A stretch of 5,215 nucleotides of DNA, taken from positions 1-5,215 of the forward strand of contig JABSSB010000232.1 of assembly GCA_013214715.1 (NCBI GenBank), written 5' to 3'. This document shows, piece by piece, positions 1-5,215 of this stretch (position 1 is the stretch's first letter; every line of letters begins with the position of its first letter). The notes under the pieces were generated by a model. That model saw only the letters and a list, made by a program, of their open reading frames with translations, was not told where the DNA came from and made no database searches. The position numbers and the translations under genes were made by a program. Source of the stretch: Paracoccaceae bacterium (GTDB taxonomy: Bacteria; Pseudomonadota; Alphaproteobacteria; Rhodobacterales; Rhodobacteraceae).

Positions 1-1
1 G

Positions 2-502
2 GTTGGCGTGCAAATCGTCGACATGGATACAGTCAAGATGTCCTTCACTGTTGGCGGCGTTACGGACACGGTCACGGTCACCGGTGCTTATGTCGACGGC
101 TACCTCGACACGATGTTTGACGGTAAGAACGCCGTGATCGACGACGGCGTACTGGTCGGCTTGAAAGCAGGCGCTTTCGCAGCCGACGACAACGTGTCCG
201 AGAATGCGACGCTCATCGTGAACACCGTAGGTGCAGATGAGATAAAGTTTAATCTTGGCACCGAAACTAGAAACTTAGTCAGCGACATTCCCAAGGGTAC
301 GAACCTTGACCACCGTAATACTACGGATGACCTCACTGATCTGGTTCAAGCAGTGTTCAATCCGGACGGCGAAATCGTCAGTGATCGCGTCTCCGGCGAG
401 CAAATCAACGAAGACACCGTCGTGATCTCCATCAACGGTCCCGATGGGGCTGTCGATACACTGACCCTGACGGGTGACTACATCGAGACCTTGCTGGTCT
501 GA
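2..502 (+). CDS. C-terminal part of an Asp-rich repeat protein, possibly surface or secreted; 5' end outside the window
   Basis: The frame is open from base 2 to the TGA at 500-502, so this is the end of a longer gene; the GTG at 8 is not a convincing start. The 164 or so visible residues are rich in Asp, Thr, Val and Gly and contain no Cys or Trp, which is typical of exported beta-rich proteins. Numbered from the GTG at 8, a motif of the form D-T-V-x-x-S-...-G-...-D-T-hydrophobic-T-hydrophobic-T-G-x-Y occurs twice, at residues 7-37 (bases 26-118) and 136-164 (bases 413-499). The second copy forms the extreme C-terminus, ending in hydrophobic residues (LLV). The same motif is recognisable twice in the broken gene downstream, so the two look like paralogues. 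No signal peptide, membrane segment or classical RTX GGxGxDxUx nonapeptide is visible. I do not recognise a named family. Export, perhaps by type I secretion, is inferred from composition only. A terminator follows 42 bases after the stop. Confidence 0.7.
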   Translation, partial: VGVQIVDMDTVKMSFTVGGVTDTVTVTGAYVDGYLDTMFDGKNAVIDDGVLVGLKAGAFAADDNVSENATLIVNTVGADEIKFNLGTETRNLVSDIPKGTNLDHRNTTDDLTDLVQAVFNPDGEIVSDRVSGEQINEDTVVISINGPDGAVDTLTLTGDYIETLLV

Positions 503-544
503 CGCCCATTTCGCAGTGTTGCAAATCTGTTAAAAAAAGTCTTC

Positions 545-572
545 AAGACCCGGGACATTCCCGGGTCTTTTT
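545..572 (+). terminator. Strong intrinsic terminator of the left-edge gene
   Basis: A perfect 10-bp inverted repeat (AAGACCCGGG at 545-554, CCCGGGTCTT at 560-569) encloses the 5-base loop ACATT. The descending arm runs into a T-rich stretch ending near 572. It lies 42 bases after the stop at 500-502 and separates that gene from the broken gene downstream. The upstream A-rich run (about 532-538) would allow some function on the other strand too. Confidence 0.88.
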
Positions 573-763
573 CGGTCTGGCGAAGGAAAGCGGCACACGA
601 GTTTTCTAACCTTGGGTTTTTCGTGACCCTCCCCGCATTCATTTGAATGCTACGAAATTCCTGGAAAAAGCAGAAAACTATGTCGCGTCCACAAAACGAG
701 TTGGGAAAATTCCACCTGAACACACTTGTGGAATGGCGGTCGCATTTCTCGGCCGAAGGCGAT

Positions 764-1147
764 GAAGACGGAAACGTCATCGACAAGCGCGTCCAAGAGG
801 GCCAGAAAACCGAAGACGGCGATCATGTCAGCCACACCGACCCGGCCAGCGGATTTGGCATCCAGATTGCTGCTGCAATGGGCGATGGCACGGGCAAGCT
901 CGGCGGCAACGGCTTCCAGCGCGGCCATCTCGCATCAAAGATTGAACTCGGAACAGCGGAAACCGGACCGCATGCAGAAATCGTTGCGCTGGTGCAGATG
1001 GCCGTCGATTGCGCGCCTGGCCTGGCGATTGGTGCCGACACCGATAGTGAAAACAGCATTTTCTAGGTCGCAATTGGCGACACGGGCGGCAATATCGACT
1101 ACGTCAAGCTGCAAGGTCAGCTGGCGGCCGATGTGTTCGCCGAACTC
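764..1147 (+). repeat. Repeat unit copy A in the broken gene
   Basis: Read in the frame of 647, this copy starts with EDGN (764) and passes through IQIAA, KIELG (938), MA-D-APGLA and G-N-D to LQG (ending 1117) and LAADVF. From KIELG to LQG it aligns without gaps over 60 codons to copy B, with 26 identical positions by my count. The TAG at 1064 falls where copy B has a serine codon (TCC, 1493). Between IQIAA and KIELG it is about 12 codons longer than copy B. Confidence 0.65.
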
Positions 1148-1221
1148 GAGAAGGCCGCCGAAGCCAAATCCGTTCACTCATCCACCTCGGCAATGGCACA
1201 CAGAACGTCGATGTGACCTAT

Positions 1222-1579
1222 GAAGATGGTAACATCAGACTGCTTAACAAACTGGTGGAATACCGTCCCTGGAAAGAGACTGGTGACGGCATCGATTTCG
1301 ATGATTCCGATAGCGGATAACGCGATCCATATCGCGGCTTGGGGTGATGACGACGAGGTCACGAACAAGATCGAGCTTGGCCTGAAAGGCTTTGGCCCGA
1401 ACGAAGACATCCTCAGCCCTGTGGACATGGCCATTGATGGCGCGCCCGGTCTTGCATGACGCAGCAACACCCGGCTCACCAGGGACATTCTCTCCATCGA
1501 GGTCACAGATGCCAACGGCAATACCGACGTTTTCAACCTGCAGGGTGACCTTGCAGCCAATAGTGTTGACAAGCTGTTC
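1222..1579 (+). repeat. Repeat unit copy B in the broken gene
   Basis: This copy starts with EDGN (1222, in the shifted frame), changes frame at about 1315, and continues with IHIAA, KIELG (1367), MAIDGAPGLA, the TGA at 1457, and then SIEVTD-NGNTD to LQG (ending 1546). The TGA aligns with an isoleucine codon (ATT) in copy A. The segment from 1484 to 1579 matches the motif seen twice in the left-edge gene. KIELG in the two copies is 429 bases apart. Confidence 0.65.
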
Positions 1580-2117
1580 CCCGAAGCGGGCGACTTCTTC
1601 CTGTTCAATGATGCCGCGAACCGCGAGAATTCCAGCGACGATTTGATCGGTGCCACCGGGCAAACCAGCGTTCAGTTGAACAAGCGGGATAAGGTCGTCA
1701 TCCTCGACAAGGACGAAGCTGTCAAAGTGAATGTCCGGAAAGAGGCCTCCACCGAAGAAGGGTCTGCCAATTCCAAAACCGAAGGCGACAAAGCGATCGT
1801 TCTGAAGACGATCTACACCTTCGGTGCAAACGATACGTTTCAGTTCGACAAGAAGCTGAAAGAGCAGCCTTTGTTCGAAACTGAGCTGTCAGACACAAGC
1901 TACGCCATCGTTCAAATCGGCGCAGCGGGCGGACGTGCGGACCAGATCGACGCTTTGGGTGCGGTGTCCGGCGACACCTCCGCTTGGGCACAAGTCGACA
2001 ACGATTTGCACATCTTCATTGATGATGGTGGAGCAAGCAACGATATCGGCATCGGTCTGGTCGACTGTTTTGACATCGTTTGAGCTTCGCTCTGAAGCAA
2101 CGATAAATCGCGGGAAC

Positions 2118-2139
2118 AGCCGCCTTTGAGCGGCTTTTT
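2118..2139 (+). terminator. Intrinsic terminator after the broken repeat-protein gene
   Basis: The perfect 6-bp stem AGCCGC (2118-2123) / GCGGCT (2130-2135) has the loop CTTTGA and is followed by a run of five T (2135-2139). It lies 34 bases after the TGA at 2081-2083, so the broken gene keeps its own transcription stop and read-through into sufT should be limited. Confidence 0.8.
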
Positions 2140-2224
2140 CTGTGGCGCGTCATGGGCAGGCCGGCATGTTCGCCGCGGGCCACCCAGGTCTCGACATTCA
2201 CCGAATTCATGGCCCTGCAGCCAC

Positions 2225-2255
2225 TGGACGGCCCTGCCCTCCTTCCCTATATAAT
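2225..2255 (+). promoter_or_regulatory. Candidate promoter of sufT
   Basis: A perfect -10 hexamer TATAAT lies at 2250-2255, in otherwise GC-rich sequence. A weak -35 candidate TGGACG (2225-2230, 4 of 6 matches to TTGACA) lies 19 bases upstream. The -10 is about 30 bases from the sufT start, a sensible distance. The -35 is poor, so the promoter may need an activator. I could not identify an IscR or other iron-responsive operator with confidence. Confidence 0.45.
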
Positions 2256-2283
2256 CGGTCCACAATAGGGACAGCCCGAGGAC

Positions 2284-2649
2284 ATGATGACCCAATCGCC
2301 CGAACCTCTTGAAGGGGCGCCGTTGATTGCGCCTTCGACCACCGACCATCCTTTGTTCGATCAGGTGGTCGAAGCCTGCCGATCTGTCTATGACCCGGAA
2401 ATCCCCGTCAATATCTATGAACTTGGCCTGATTTACACGATTGATATCGACGGCGAAAACGCCGTGCGCGTGATCATGACGCTGACCGCGCCAGGCTGCC
2501 CCGTGGCCGGAGAGATGCCGGGCTGGGTGGCTGATGCGATCGAGCCCATTCCGGGGATCAAGCAGGTCGATGTCCAACTGACCTGGGAACCGCCCTGGGG
2601 CATGGAGATGATGTCGGACGAAGCCCGGCTGGAATTAGGTTTTATGTAA
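2284..2649 (+). CDS. sufT: SufT, iron-sulfur cluster assembly protein (MIP18/DUF59 family)
   Basis: The 121-residue product is a single-domain MIP18/DUF59 protein, a family that helps mature iron-sulfur proteins in the cytoplasm alongside the SUF machinery. Visible hallmarks are VYDPEIP (residues 35-41), NIYELGLIY (43-51), TAPGCP (68-73) with the conserved Cys72, and the C-terminal WGMEMMSDEAR segment (105-115). The first 20 or so residues are a variable extension. Length and motif order fit stand-alone alphaproteobacterial SufT rather than the Mrp/ApbC fusion or the phenylacetate pathway protein PaaD. Two adjacent ATGs (2284 and 2287) are possible starts. The GAGG at 2278-2281 is better spaced for the second, which would remove one Met. 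The next gene, sufA, is 112 bases downstream on the same strand, which supports the role. The sufBCDS genes are not in the window. Confidence 0.9.
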   Translation: MMTQSPEPLEGAPLIAPSTTDHPLFDQVVEACRSVYDPEIPVNIYELGLIYTIDIDGENAVRVIMTLTAPGCPVAGEMPGWVADAIEPIPGIKQVDVQLTWEPPWGMEMMSDEARLELGFM

Positions 2650-2713
2650 AGCCGCCTGCGCGCGGTATTTGTCAAGCAACCGTAACCGGTCGCCTCGCTT
2701 GCGGGTGATCCTC

Positions 2714-2742
2714 TTGAGCCACGCCGCCAGACCGCCTAGATT
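2714..2742 (+). promoter_or_regulatory. Candidate promoter of sufA
   Basis: TTGAGC (2714-2719) and TAGATT (2737-2742) are separated by exactly 17 bases. Each matches the sigma-70 consensus at 4 of 6 positions. The -10 ends 19 bases before the sufA start, which would leave a short leader containing the ribosome site. If real, sufA can be transcribed independently of sufT, although read-through is also possible because no terminator is seen in the 112-base gap. Confidence 0.4.
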
Positions 2743-2750
2743 ACACCCAA

Positions 2751-2755
2751 AGGAG
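2751..2755 (+). promoter_or_regulatory. Ribosome binding site deciding the sufA start
   Basis: AGGAG at 2751-2755, within AAAGGAGAG, lies 6 bases before the ATG at 2762. It decides between this ATG and an upstream in-frame start at 2669. The upstream start would add 31 residues (Arg-rich) that are not part of the A-type carrier family. Confidence 0.85.
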
Positions 2756-2761
2756 AGTTCC

Positions 2762-3151
2762 ATGTTCGGTATTCCAGGCAAACAGGCCGTCACCATGACC
2801 CCGCGCGCCTCGGCGCAGATCGTCAAGCTGATGCAGCGTGACGGCCATGAGGGCCTGCGCATCGGCGTCAAGAAGGGCGGCTGTGCGGGCATGGAATACA
2901 CGATGGATTACGTGGCCGAAGTCGACCCGCATGACGAGGTCGTGGAGCAGGACGGCGCCCGCGTACTGATCGCGCCGATGGCGCAGATGTTCCTGTTCGG
3001 GACAGAGATTGATTATGAAACCGGCCTTCTGGAATCCGGGTTCAAGTTCAACAATCCCAATGTGGTCGAAGCCTGCGGCTGCGGCGAGTCGATCAAATTC
3101 GACCCGGTGGAAGATCTCGCGCGCCCCAAAGATGGTGTGCCACGCCTGTAA
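2762..3151 (+). CDS. sufA: SufA, A-type iron-sulfur carrier protein (HesB/IscA family)
   Basis: The 129-residue product is an A-type carrier, which accepts iron-sulfur clusters from the SUF scaffold and passes them to client proteins in the cytoplasm. The three cluster-binding cysteines are all present: Cys41 in KKGGCAGMEY, and Cys105 and Cys107 in the C-terminal ACGCGESIKF. The domain begins at about residue 11 (MTPRA) and ends at about 113. A short tail rich in Asp, Arg and Pro (114-129) is longer than in Escherichia coli IscA. The ATG at 2762 is chosen over the in-frame start at 2669 because of the strong AGGAG six bases upstream and the fit to family length. Assignment as SufA rather than IscA or ErpA rests on its position beside sufT and is an inference. 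The stop (3149-3151) lies 3 bases from the stop of the convergent oxygenase gene, with no terminator hairpin between them. Confidence 0.9.
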   Translation: MFGIPGKQAVTMTPRASAQIVKLMQRDGHEGLRIGVKKGGCAGMEYTMDYVAEVDPHDEVVEQDGARVLIAPMAQMFLFGTEIDYETGLLESGFKFNNPNVVEACGCGESIKFDPVEDLARPKDGVPRL

Positions 3152-3154
3152 GCG

Positions 3155-4069
3155 TCAGGCCGATTTCAGCTTAAGATGCACATAGGTCTCTTCAAACCTG
3201 CGTGACAGATACTCCCCCGCCAATAGCGCCTCAGACCCTTCTGGAGCGATATTGCAGCTATAGGATGGGTTGAAGAAAAGCGGCACGCTGACGCGTTCCT
3301 GCGCAGTGCCGATCACGCGATGTGGCGTGGCGCGCACGGCCCCATCGCTCCACAGCGCGAACATTTCTCCGAAATTCACCACGAACTGCCCCGGTGGCAC
3401 GGACAAAGGCTGCCAACCCTGCGCGGTGTCAACCTCCAACCCCGGCGCGCCATCGGTGGCCAGCAACGTGAGGCACCCATAATCCGTATGCGGCGCGATG
3501 CCGAAATCCGCAGCACCCGCCCAATCGGGTCGCGCGGGATAGAAATTGCCACGCAGGAGCGCCATGGGTGTGGCAAACGCGGTGTCAAACCGCGTCTCGT
3601 CCCCGCCGATCACCGCCGCCATGGCGCGCAAAAGGCGCATCGCCACGGCCATCGCGTCGCGCTGATAGGCTTCGATCACCGGGCGAAACCCGGGCAACGC
3701 CGCATCCGGCCACAGGTTCGGCGCATGAACCGTCGGCGCGATATCCGACAGCGGATGCCCGCTGCGCAATTCCACCCCACAATCAAAGACTTCCTTGTAG
3801 TCCGGATTGGCCTGCGGGTTCACCTGTTCGGACCCCGAAGCACCCCAGCCCCGATTGCCCCCGGTGCGCGCCATGTCGATGGCAGATTTCTGCGCCAGCG
3901 GCAGATGAAAAAAGGCGCGATAGGCTGCAAGAACCTCCTCTACCCGCTGCGTCGTCAGCCCGGTATTGTCGAGCACCAGAAATCCGGTTTCGCGCAACGC
4001 ATTCTCCAGCGCAGAAAGCTCGGCCAGATTGCGGGCGTCCAAAGCGAAAAGATCAAGCGTCGGGATCAT
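3155..4069 (-). CDS. Isopenicillin N synthase-like 2-oxoglutarate/Fe(II)-dependent oxygenase
   Basis: The 304-residue product has the two-part layout of the isopenicillin N synthase / plant dioxygenase superfamily: a DIOX_N-like N-terminal region (about residues 1-115) and a double-stranded beta-helix catalytic region (about 170-270). The iron-binding facial triad is visible as His194 and Asp196 in APHTDYG and His250 in ATPHRVIG. The 2-oxoglutarate-binding Arg-x-Ser is Arg259 and Ser261 in ERVSVPLFFNPSY. NFYPAR (175-180) matches the conserved NYYP region. Such enzymes are cytoplasmic and oxidise small molecules; the substrate cannot be told from sequence. Isopenicillin N synthase itself is unlikely, because no biosynthetic neighbours are present and such proteins are common general oxygenases in this group. 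The ATG at 4069 gives a full-length domain but has no clear ribosome site. The gene converges on sufA and diverges from tpiA across a 94-base gap. No partner gene suggests a pathway. Confidence 0.9.
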   Translation of the reverse strand: MIPTLDLFALDARNLAELSALENALRETGFLVLDNTGLTTQRVEEVLAAYRAFFHLPLAQKSAIDMARTGGNRGWGASGSEQVNPQANPDYKEVFDCGVELRSGHPLSDIAPTVHAPNLWPDAALPGFRPVIEAYQRDAMAVAMRLLRAMAAVIGGDETRFDTAFATPMALLRGNFYPARPDWAGAADFGIAPHTDYGCLTLLATDGAPGLEVDTAQGWQPLSVPPGQFVVNFGEMFALWSDGAVRATPHRVIGTAQERVSVPLFFNPSYSCNIAPEGSEALLAGEYLSRRFEETYVHLKLKSA

Positions 4070-4096
4070 GGCAGGCGTGGTCCGGGATCAGATGGG

Positions 4097-4127
4097 TTGA
4101 CGGAAAGGGATCGGCGCGGGATGTAAA
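4097..4127 (+). promoter_or_regulatory. Candidate promoter of tpiA
   Basis: TTGACG (4097-4102) is a 5 of 6 match to the -35 consensus. TGTAAA (4122-4127) is a 4 of 6 match to the -10 consensus, with a long spacer of 19 bases. It lies in the 94-base gap between the oxygenase gene and tpiA and points towards tpiA. No comparable pair is seen for the divergent oxygenase gene. Confidence 0.35.
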
Positions 4128-4163
4128 CCGACAGGAACAGAAGCACAAGCCGAGGGGAAAATC

Positions 4164-4907
4164 ATGCGCCGCAAGCTCGCTGCAGGGAATTGGAAGATGA
4201 ACGGGCTTGGCCCCGCTTTGGCAGAAATCGCCGATCTGCGGGCGAACCACCCTGCGCCAACGGTTGATCTGCTGATCTGCCCCCCCGCCACATTGCTGTC
4301 GCGCATGGCACAGGTTGCCGCCGGAACGGCGATGTCGTTGGGAGGGCAAACCTGCCACCCGGCCGATAGCGGCGCGCATACGGGCGAGATCTCGGCCTCG
4401 ATGCTCGCGGATGCGGGCGCCAGCTATGTCATTCTGGGCCATTCCGAACGCCGCGCCGATCAGGGCGAAACTGATACCGATATTCGCGTCCGCGTCACCG
4501 CTGCGCTGTCTGCCGGGCTGACCCCCGTTGTCTGCGTGGGCGAGACCCTGGCCCAGCGTGAGGCCGGCAAGACTTTGGCGGTCGTGACCGACCAACTCAC
4601 CGGCTCTCTTCCCGATGACACGCCGGGGCTGACCGTTGTGGCCTATGAGCCGGTCTGGGCCATCGGCACGGGCAAGGTGCCCACTCTGGATCAGATTGCC
4701 GAGGTGCATACGGCGCTGCGCAAGGCTCTCACCGATCGCTTTGGGACCACAGGCGATGAGATGCGGCTGCTTTACGGCGGCTCTGTCAAACCCGGCAACG
4801 CGGCCGAGATTTTTTCTGTCCCAGATGTCGACGGCGCGCTTGTTGGCGGCGCCAGCCTGACGGCACAGGATTTCTCTCCCATCATCGCGGCGCTGGAAAC
4901 TGCTTAG
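4164..4907 (+). CDS. tpiA: Triosephosphate isomerase
   Basis: This enzyme interconverts dihydroxyacetone phosphate and glyceraldehyde 3-phosphate in glycolysis and gluconeogenesis, in the cytoplasm, usually as a dimer. The 247-residue length is normal for bacteria. All active-site elements are present: Asn9 and Lys11 in AAGNWKMNG, the QTCH-GAHTGEISA segment (62-78), catalytic His93 in ILGHSERR, catalytic Glu162 in AYEPVWAIGTG with the mobile loop 6 (163-170), the YGGSVKPGN phosphate-binding segment (204-212) and ALVGGASL (225-232). The start is well supported by AGGGG at 4153-4157, 6 bases before the ATG. The gene appears to stand alone: it is divergent from the oxygenase gene and is followed by a hairpin at 4957-4979. 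No other glycolytic gene is visible in the window. Confidence 0.97.
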   Translation: MRRKLAAGNWKMNGLGPALAEIADLRANHPAPTVDLLICPPATLLSRMAQVAAGTAMSLGGQTCHPADSGAHTGEISASMLADAGASYVILGHSERRADQGETDTDIRVRVTAALSAGLTPVVCVGETLAQREAGKTLAVVTDQLTGSLPDDTPGLTVVAYEPVWAIGTGKVPTLDQIAEVHTALRKALTDRFGTTGDEMRLLYGGSVKPGNAAEIFSVPDVDGALVGGASLTAQDFSPIIAALETA

Positions 4908-4956
4908 GTTTCCGCCACACACAGCTCAAGAGCGCATAAATAGCTTGGCAGACATA

Positions 4957-4979
4957 CCTGAGCAGTGAAACTGCTCGGG
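4957..4979. other. Hairpin after tpiA, possible atypical terminator
   Basis: CCTGAGCAG (4957-4965) pairs with CTGCTCGGG (4971-4979) across the loop TGAAA. This gives a 9-bp stem with one G-T wobble. It lies 49 bases after the tpiA stop. No T-tract follows on the plus strand, and on the minus strand the flanking bases are not T-rich either, so termination is uncertain. It could instead protect the 3' end of the tpiA transcript or act in the leader of the next gene. Confidence 0.4.
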
Positions 4980-5012
4980 CCAGTCAAATGTGTCGAATAT
5001 ATAGACCGGCCT

Positions 5013-5215
5013 ATGGTCCGAGTGGTCGCAACAGGGACGCAGGTGCTCTCTCTGATCAATTTTGGGCTTGGCTCTCCTGCAGTCTATTTCTTTTCCGAAG
5101 CGCGTGTCGAAAACGCAAGCTCGACCGGGTTCGCTTTGGCGACTGATGCTCTCTCGCTGCTGGGCATCTTCCCCGAAGAAGAAACCGCGAGCCTGTCCTT
5201 CGGCGGCAGCAATCT
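5013..5215 (+). CDS. Unidentified protein, 5' part; continues beyond the right edge
   Basis: From the ATG at 5013 the frame is open to the last base (67 codons). It uses common GC-rich codons and contains no rare Arg or Ile codons, so it looks coding. The product reads like a soluble or exported beta-rich protein, with FALATDALSLLGIFPEE followed by SLSFGGSNL. No classical signal peptide is seen, and I do not recognise the family. The start is uncertain. The ATG at 5013 has no ribosome site, while the in-frame GTG at 5043 has AGGGA (5032-5036) 6 bases upstream and may be the true start. The frame is open back to 4962. A TATATA at 4998-5003 could be a -10 element, without a convincing -35. The opposite strand is also open over 4926-5213, but it uses rare codons (AGG, AGA, ATA) and looks less like a protein. 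Expression and function are unknown. Confidence 0.45.
   Translation, partial: MVRVVATGTQVLSLINFGLGSPAVYFFSEARVENASSTGFALATDALSLLGIFPEEETASLSFGGSN

Larger units (their letters stand above)
647..2083 (+). pseudogene. Decayed repeat-protein gene, paralogue of the left-edge gene
   Basis: Most of this stretch reads as one protein in a single frame (codons starting at 647, 1220 and 1643 are in phase) but it is interrupted at least four times. There is a TAG at 1064-1066. Near 1170-1190 the sense frame shifts by -1, and at about 1315 a +1 shift (an apparent extra G in AGCGGATAAC) restores it. A TGA follows at 1457-1459. Between the two shifts, the sense frame begins at about 1180 and runs to the TAA at 1318-1320. 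Two diverged copies of a repeat lie at 764-1147 and 1222-1579. The 3' part (about 1580-2083) is open and ends in an Asp/Gly-rich tail (NDLHIFIDDGG near the end) that loosely resembles C-termini of calcium-binding export proteins. From a TTG at 1643 this part could be called as a 146-residue ORF, but it has no good start or ribosome site, so I treat it as the end of the broken gene. The 5' limit is uncertain: ATGs at 647 and 680 are in phase, neither has a strong ribosome site, and an in-frame TGA lies at 644-646. The surviving protein is acidic and Cys-poor. Its function is unknown. A sequencing artefact is possible but less likely, because the neighbouring genes are clean. Confidence 0.7.

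Noticed and set aside
719..1260. Alternative alignment of the two repeat copies on LNTLVEW (716-736) and LNKLVEY (1243-1263)
   Set aside because: It conflicts with the more extensive match of EDGN, K-T/E-GD, SG and I-IAA in the same order, so I treat it as a chance or secondary similarity.
2016..2210. Small minus-strand frame (64 codons) whose first residues, from MNSVNVETWVARGEH, look protein-like
   Set aside because: It runs through the plus-strand terminator and into the antisense of the broken gene. It has no ribosome site and the later residues are Arg/Lys-rich noise. A short remnant cannot be excluded.
1912..2577. Long minus-strand open frame (221 codons) across the broken gene's end and sufT
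   Set aside because: It runs antisense through clear sufT coding sequence and the terminator at 2118-2139, and its product has no recognisable domain. It is a shadow of GC-rich codon use.
3320..4126. 268-codon plus-strand frame opposite the oxygenase gene
   Set aside because: It is antisense to a gene with all its catalytic motifs intact. The product is Arg/His-rich and low in plausible secondary structure.
4053..4922. 289-codon minus-strand frame opposite tpiA
   Set aside because: tpiA on the plus strand is certain from its catalytic residues. The antisense frame is a codon-bias shadow.
4926..5215. Minus-strand frame open to the right edge (about 96 codons)
   Set aside because: It uses rare codons (AGG, AGA, ATA) and has a cysteine- and arginine-rich product unlike a folded protein. 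The plus-strand frame has better codon use. It is not fully excluded.
1..5215. CRISPR array, tRNA or rRNA gene, insertion sequence ends, phage integrase or toxin-antitoxin genes
   Set aside because: I saw no regularly spaced short repeats, no cloverleaf-like sequence, no transposase or integrase motifs and no small paired genes in the window.

Overview
The window looks like a piece of an alphaproteobacterial chromosome, most likely from the Rhodobacteraceae (Roseobacter-like). The reasons are the GC-rich codon use of the housekeeping genes, a SufT/SufA pair of the kind found in that group, and the style of the triosephosphate isomerase and the isopenicillin N synthase-like oxygenase. This placement comes from reading protein sequences, not from a database search.

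Left part (1-2140). A 5'-incomplete gene, aspartate-rich and without Cys or Trp, ends at 502 and is followed by a strong intrinsic terminator. From about 647 to 2083 lies a broken gene that appears related to it. Its reading frame is interrupted by an amber codon (1064), an opal codon (1457) and two compensating frameshifts (near 1170-1190 and at about 1315). It still holds two diverged copies of a repeat unit, and a short beta-strand-like motif from that unit also occurs twice in the first gene. A second terminator (2118-2139) closes this part. The composition suggests exported or cell-surface repeat proteins, but no secretion signal can be seen.

Middle (2140-3151). Two iron-sulfur cluster assembly genes lie in the same orientation: sufT (MIP18/DUF59 family) and sufA (A-type carrier with three cysteines). 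Each has a plausible promoter of its own. No sufBCDS genes are present in the window.

Right part (3155-5215). A non-heme iron, 2-oxoglutarate-dependent oxygenase-fold gene on the minus strand converges on sufA with 3 bases between the stop codons. It diverges from tpiA (triosephosphate isomerase, complete, all catalytic residues present). After tpiA there is a hairpin without a T-tract. A reading frame of unknown function then runs off the right edge.

The housekeeping genes are ordinary and intact. The item most worth a second look is the repeat-protein family on the left, with one terminal fragment and one decayed paralogue side by side. I found no CRISPR array, tRNA, rRNA, insertion sequence or defence system.
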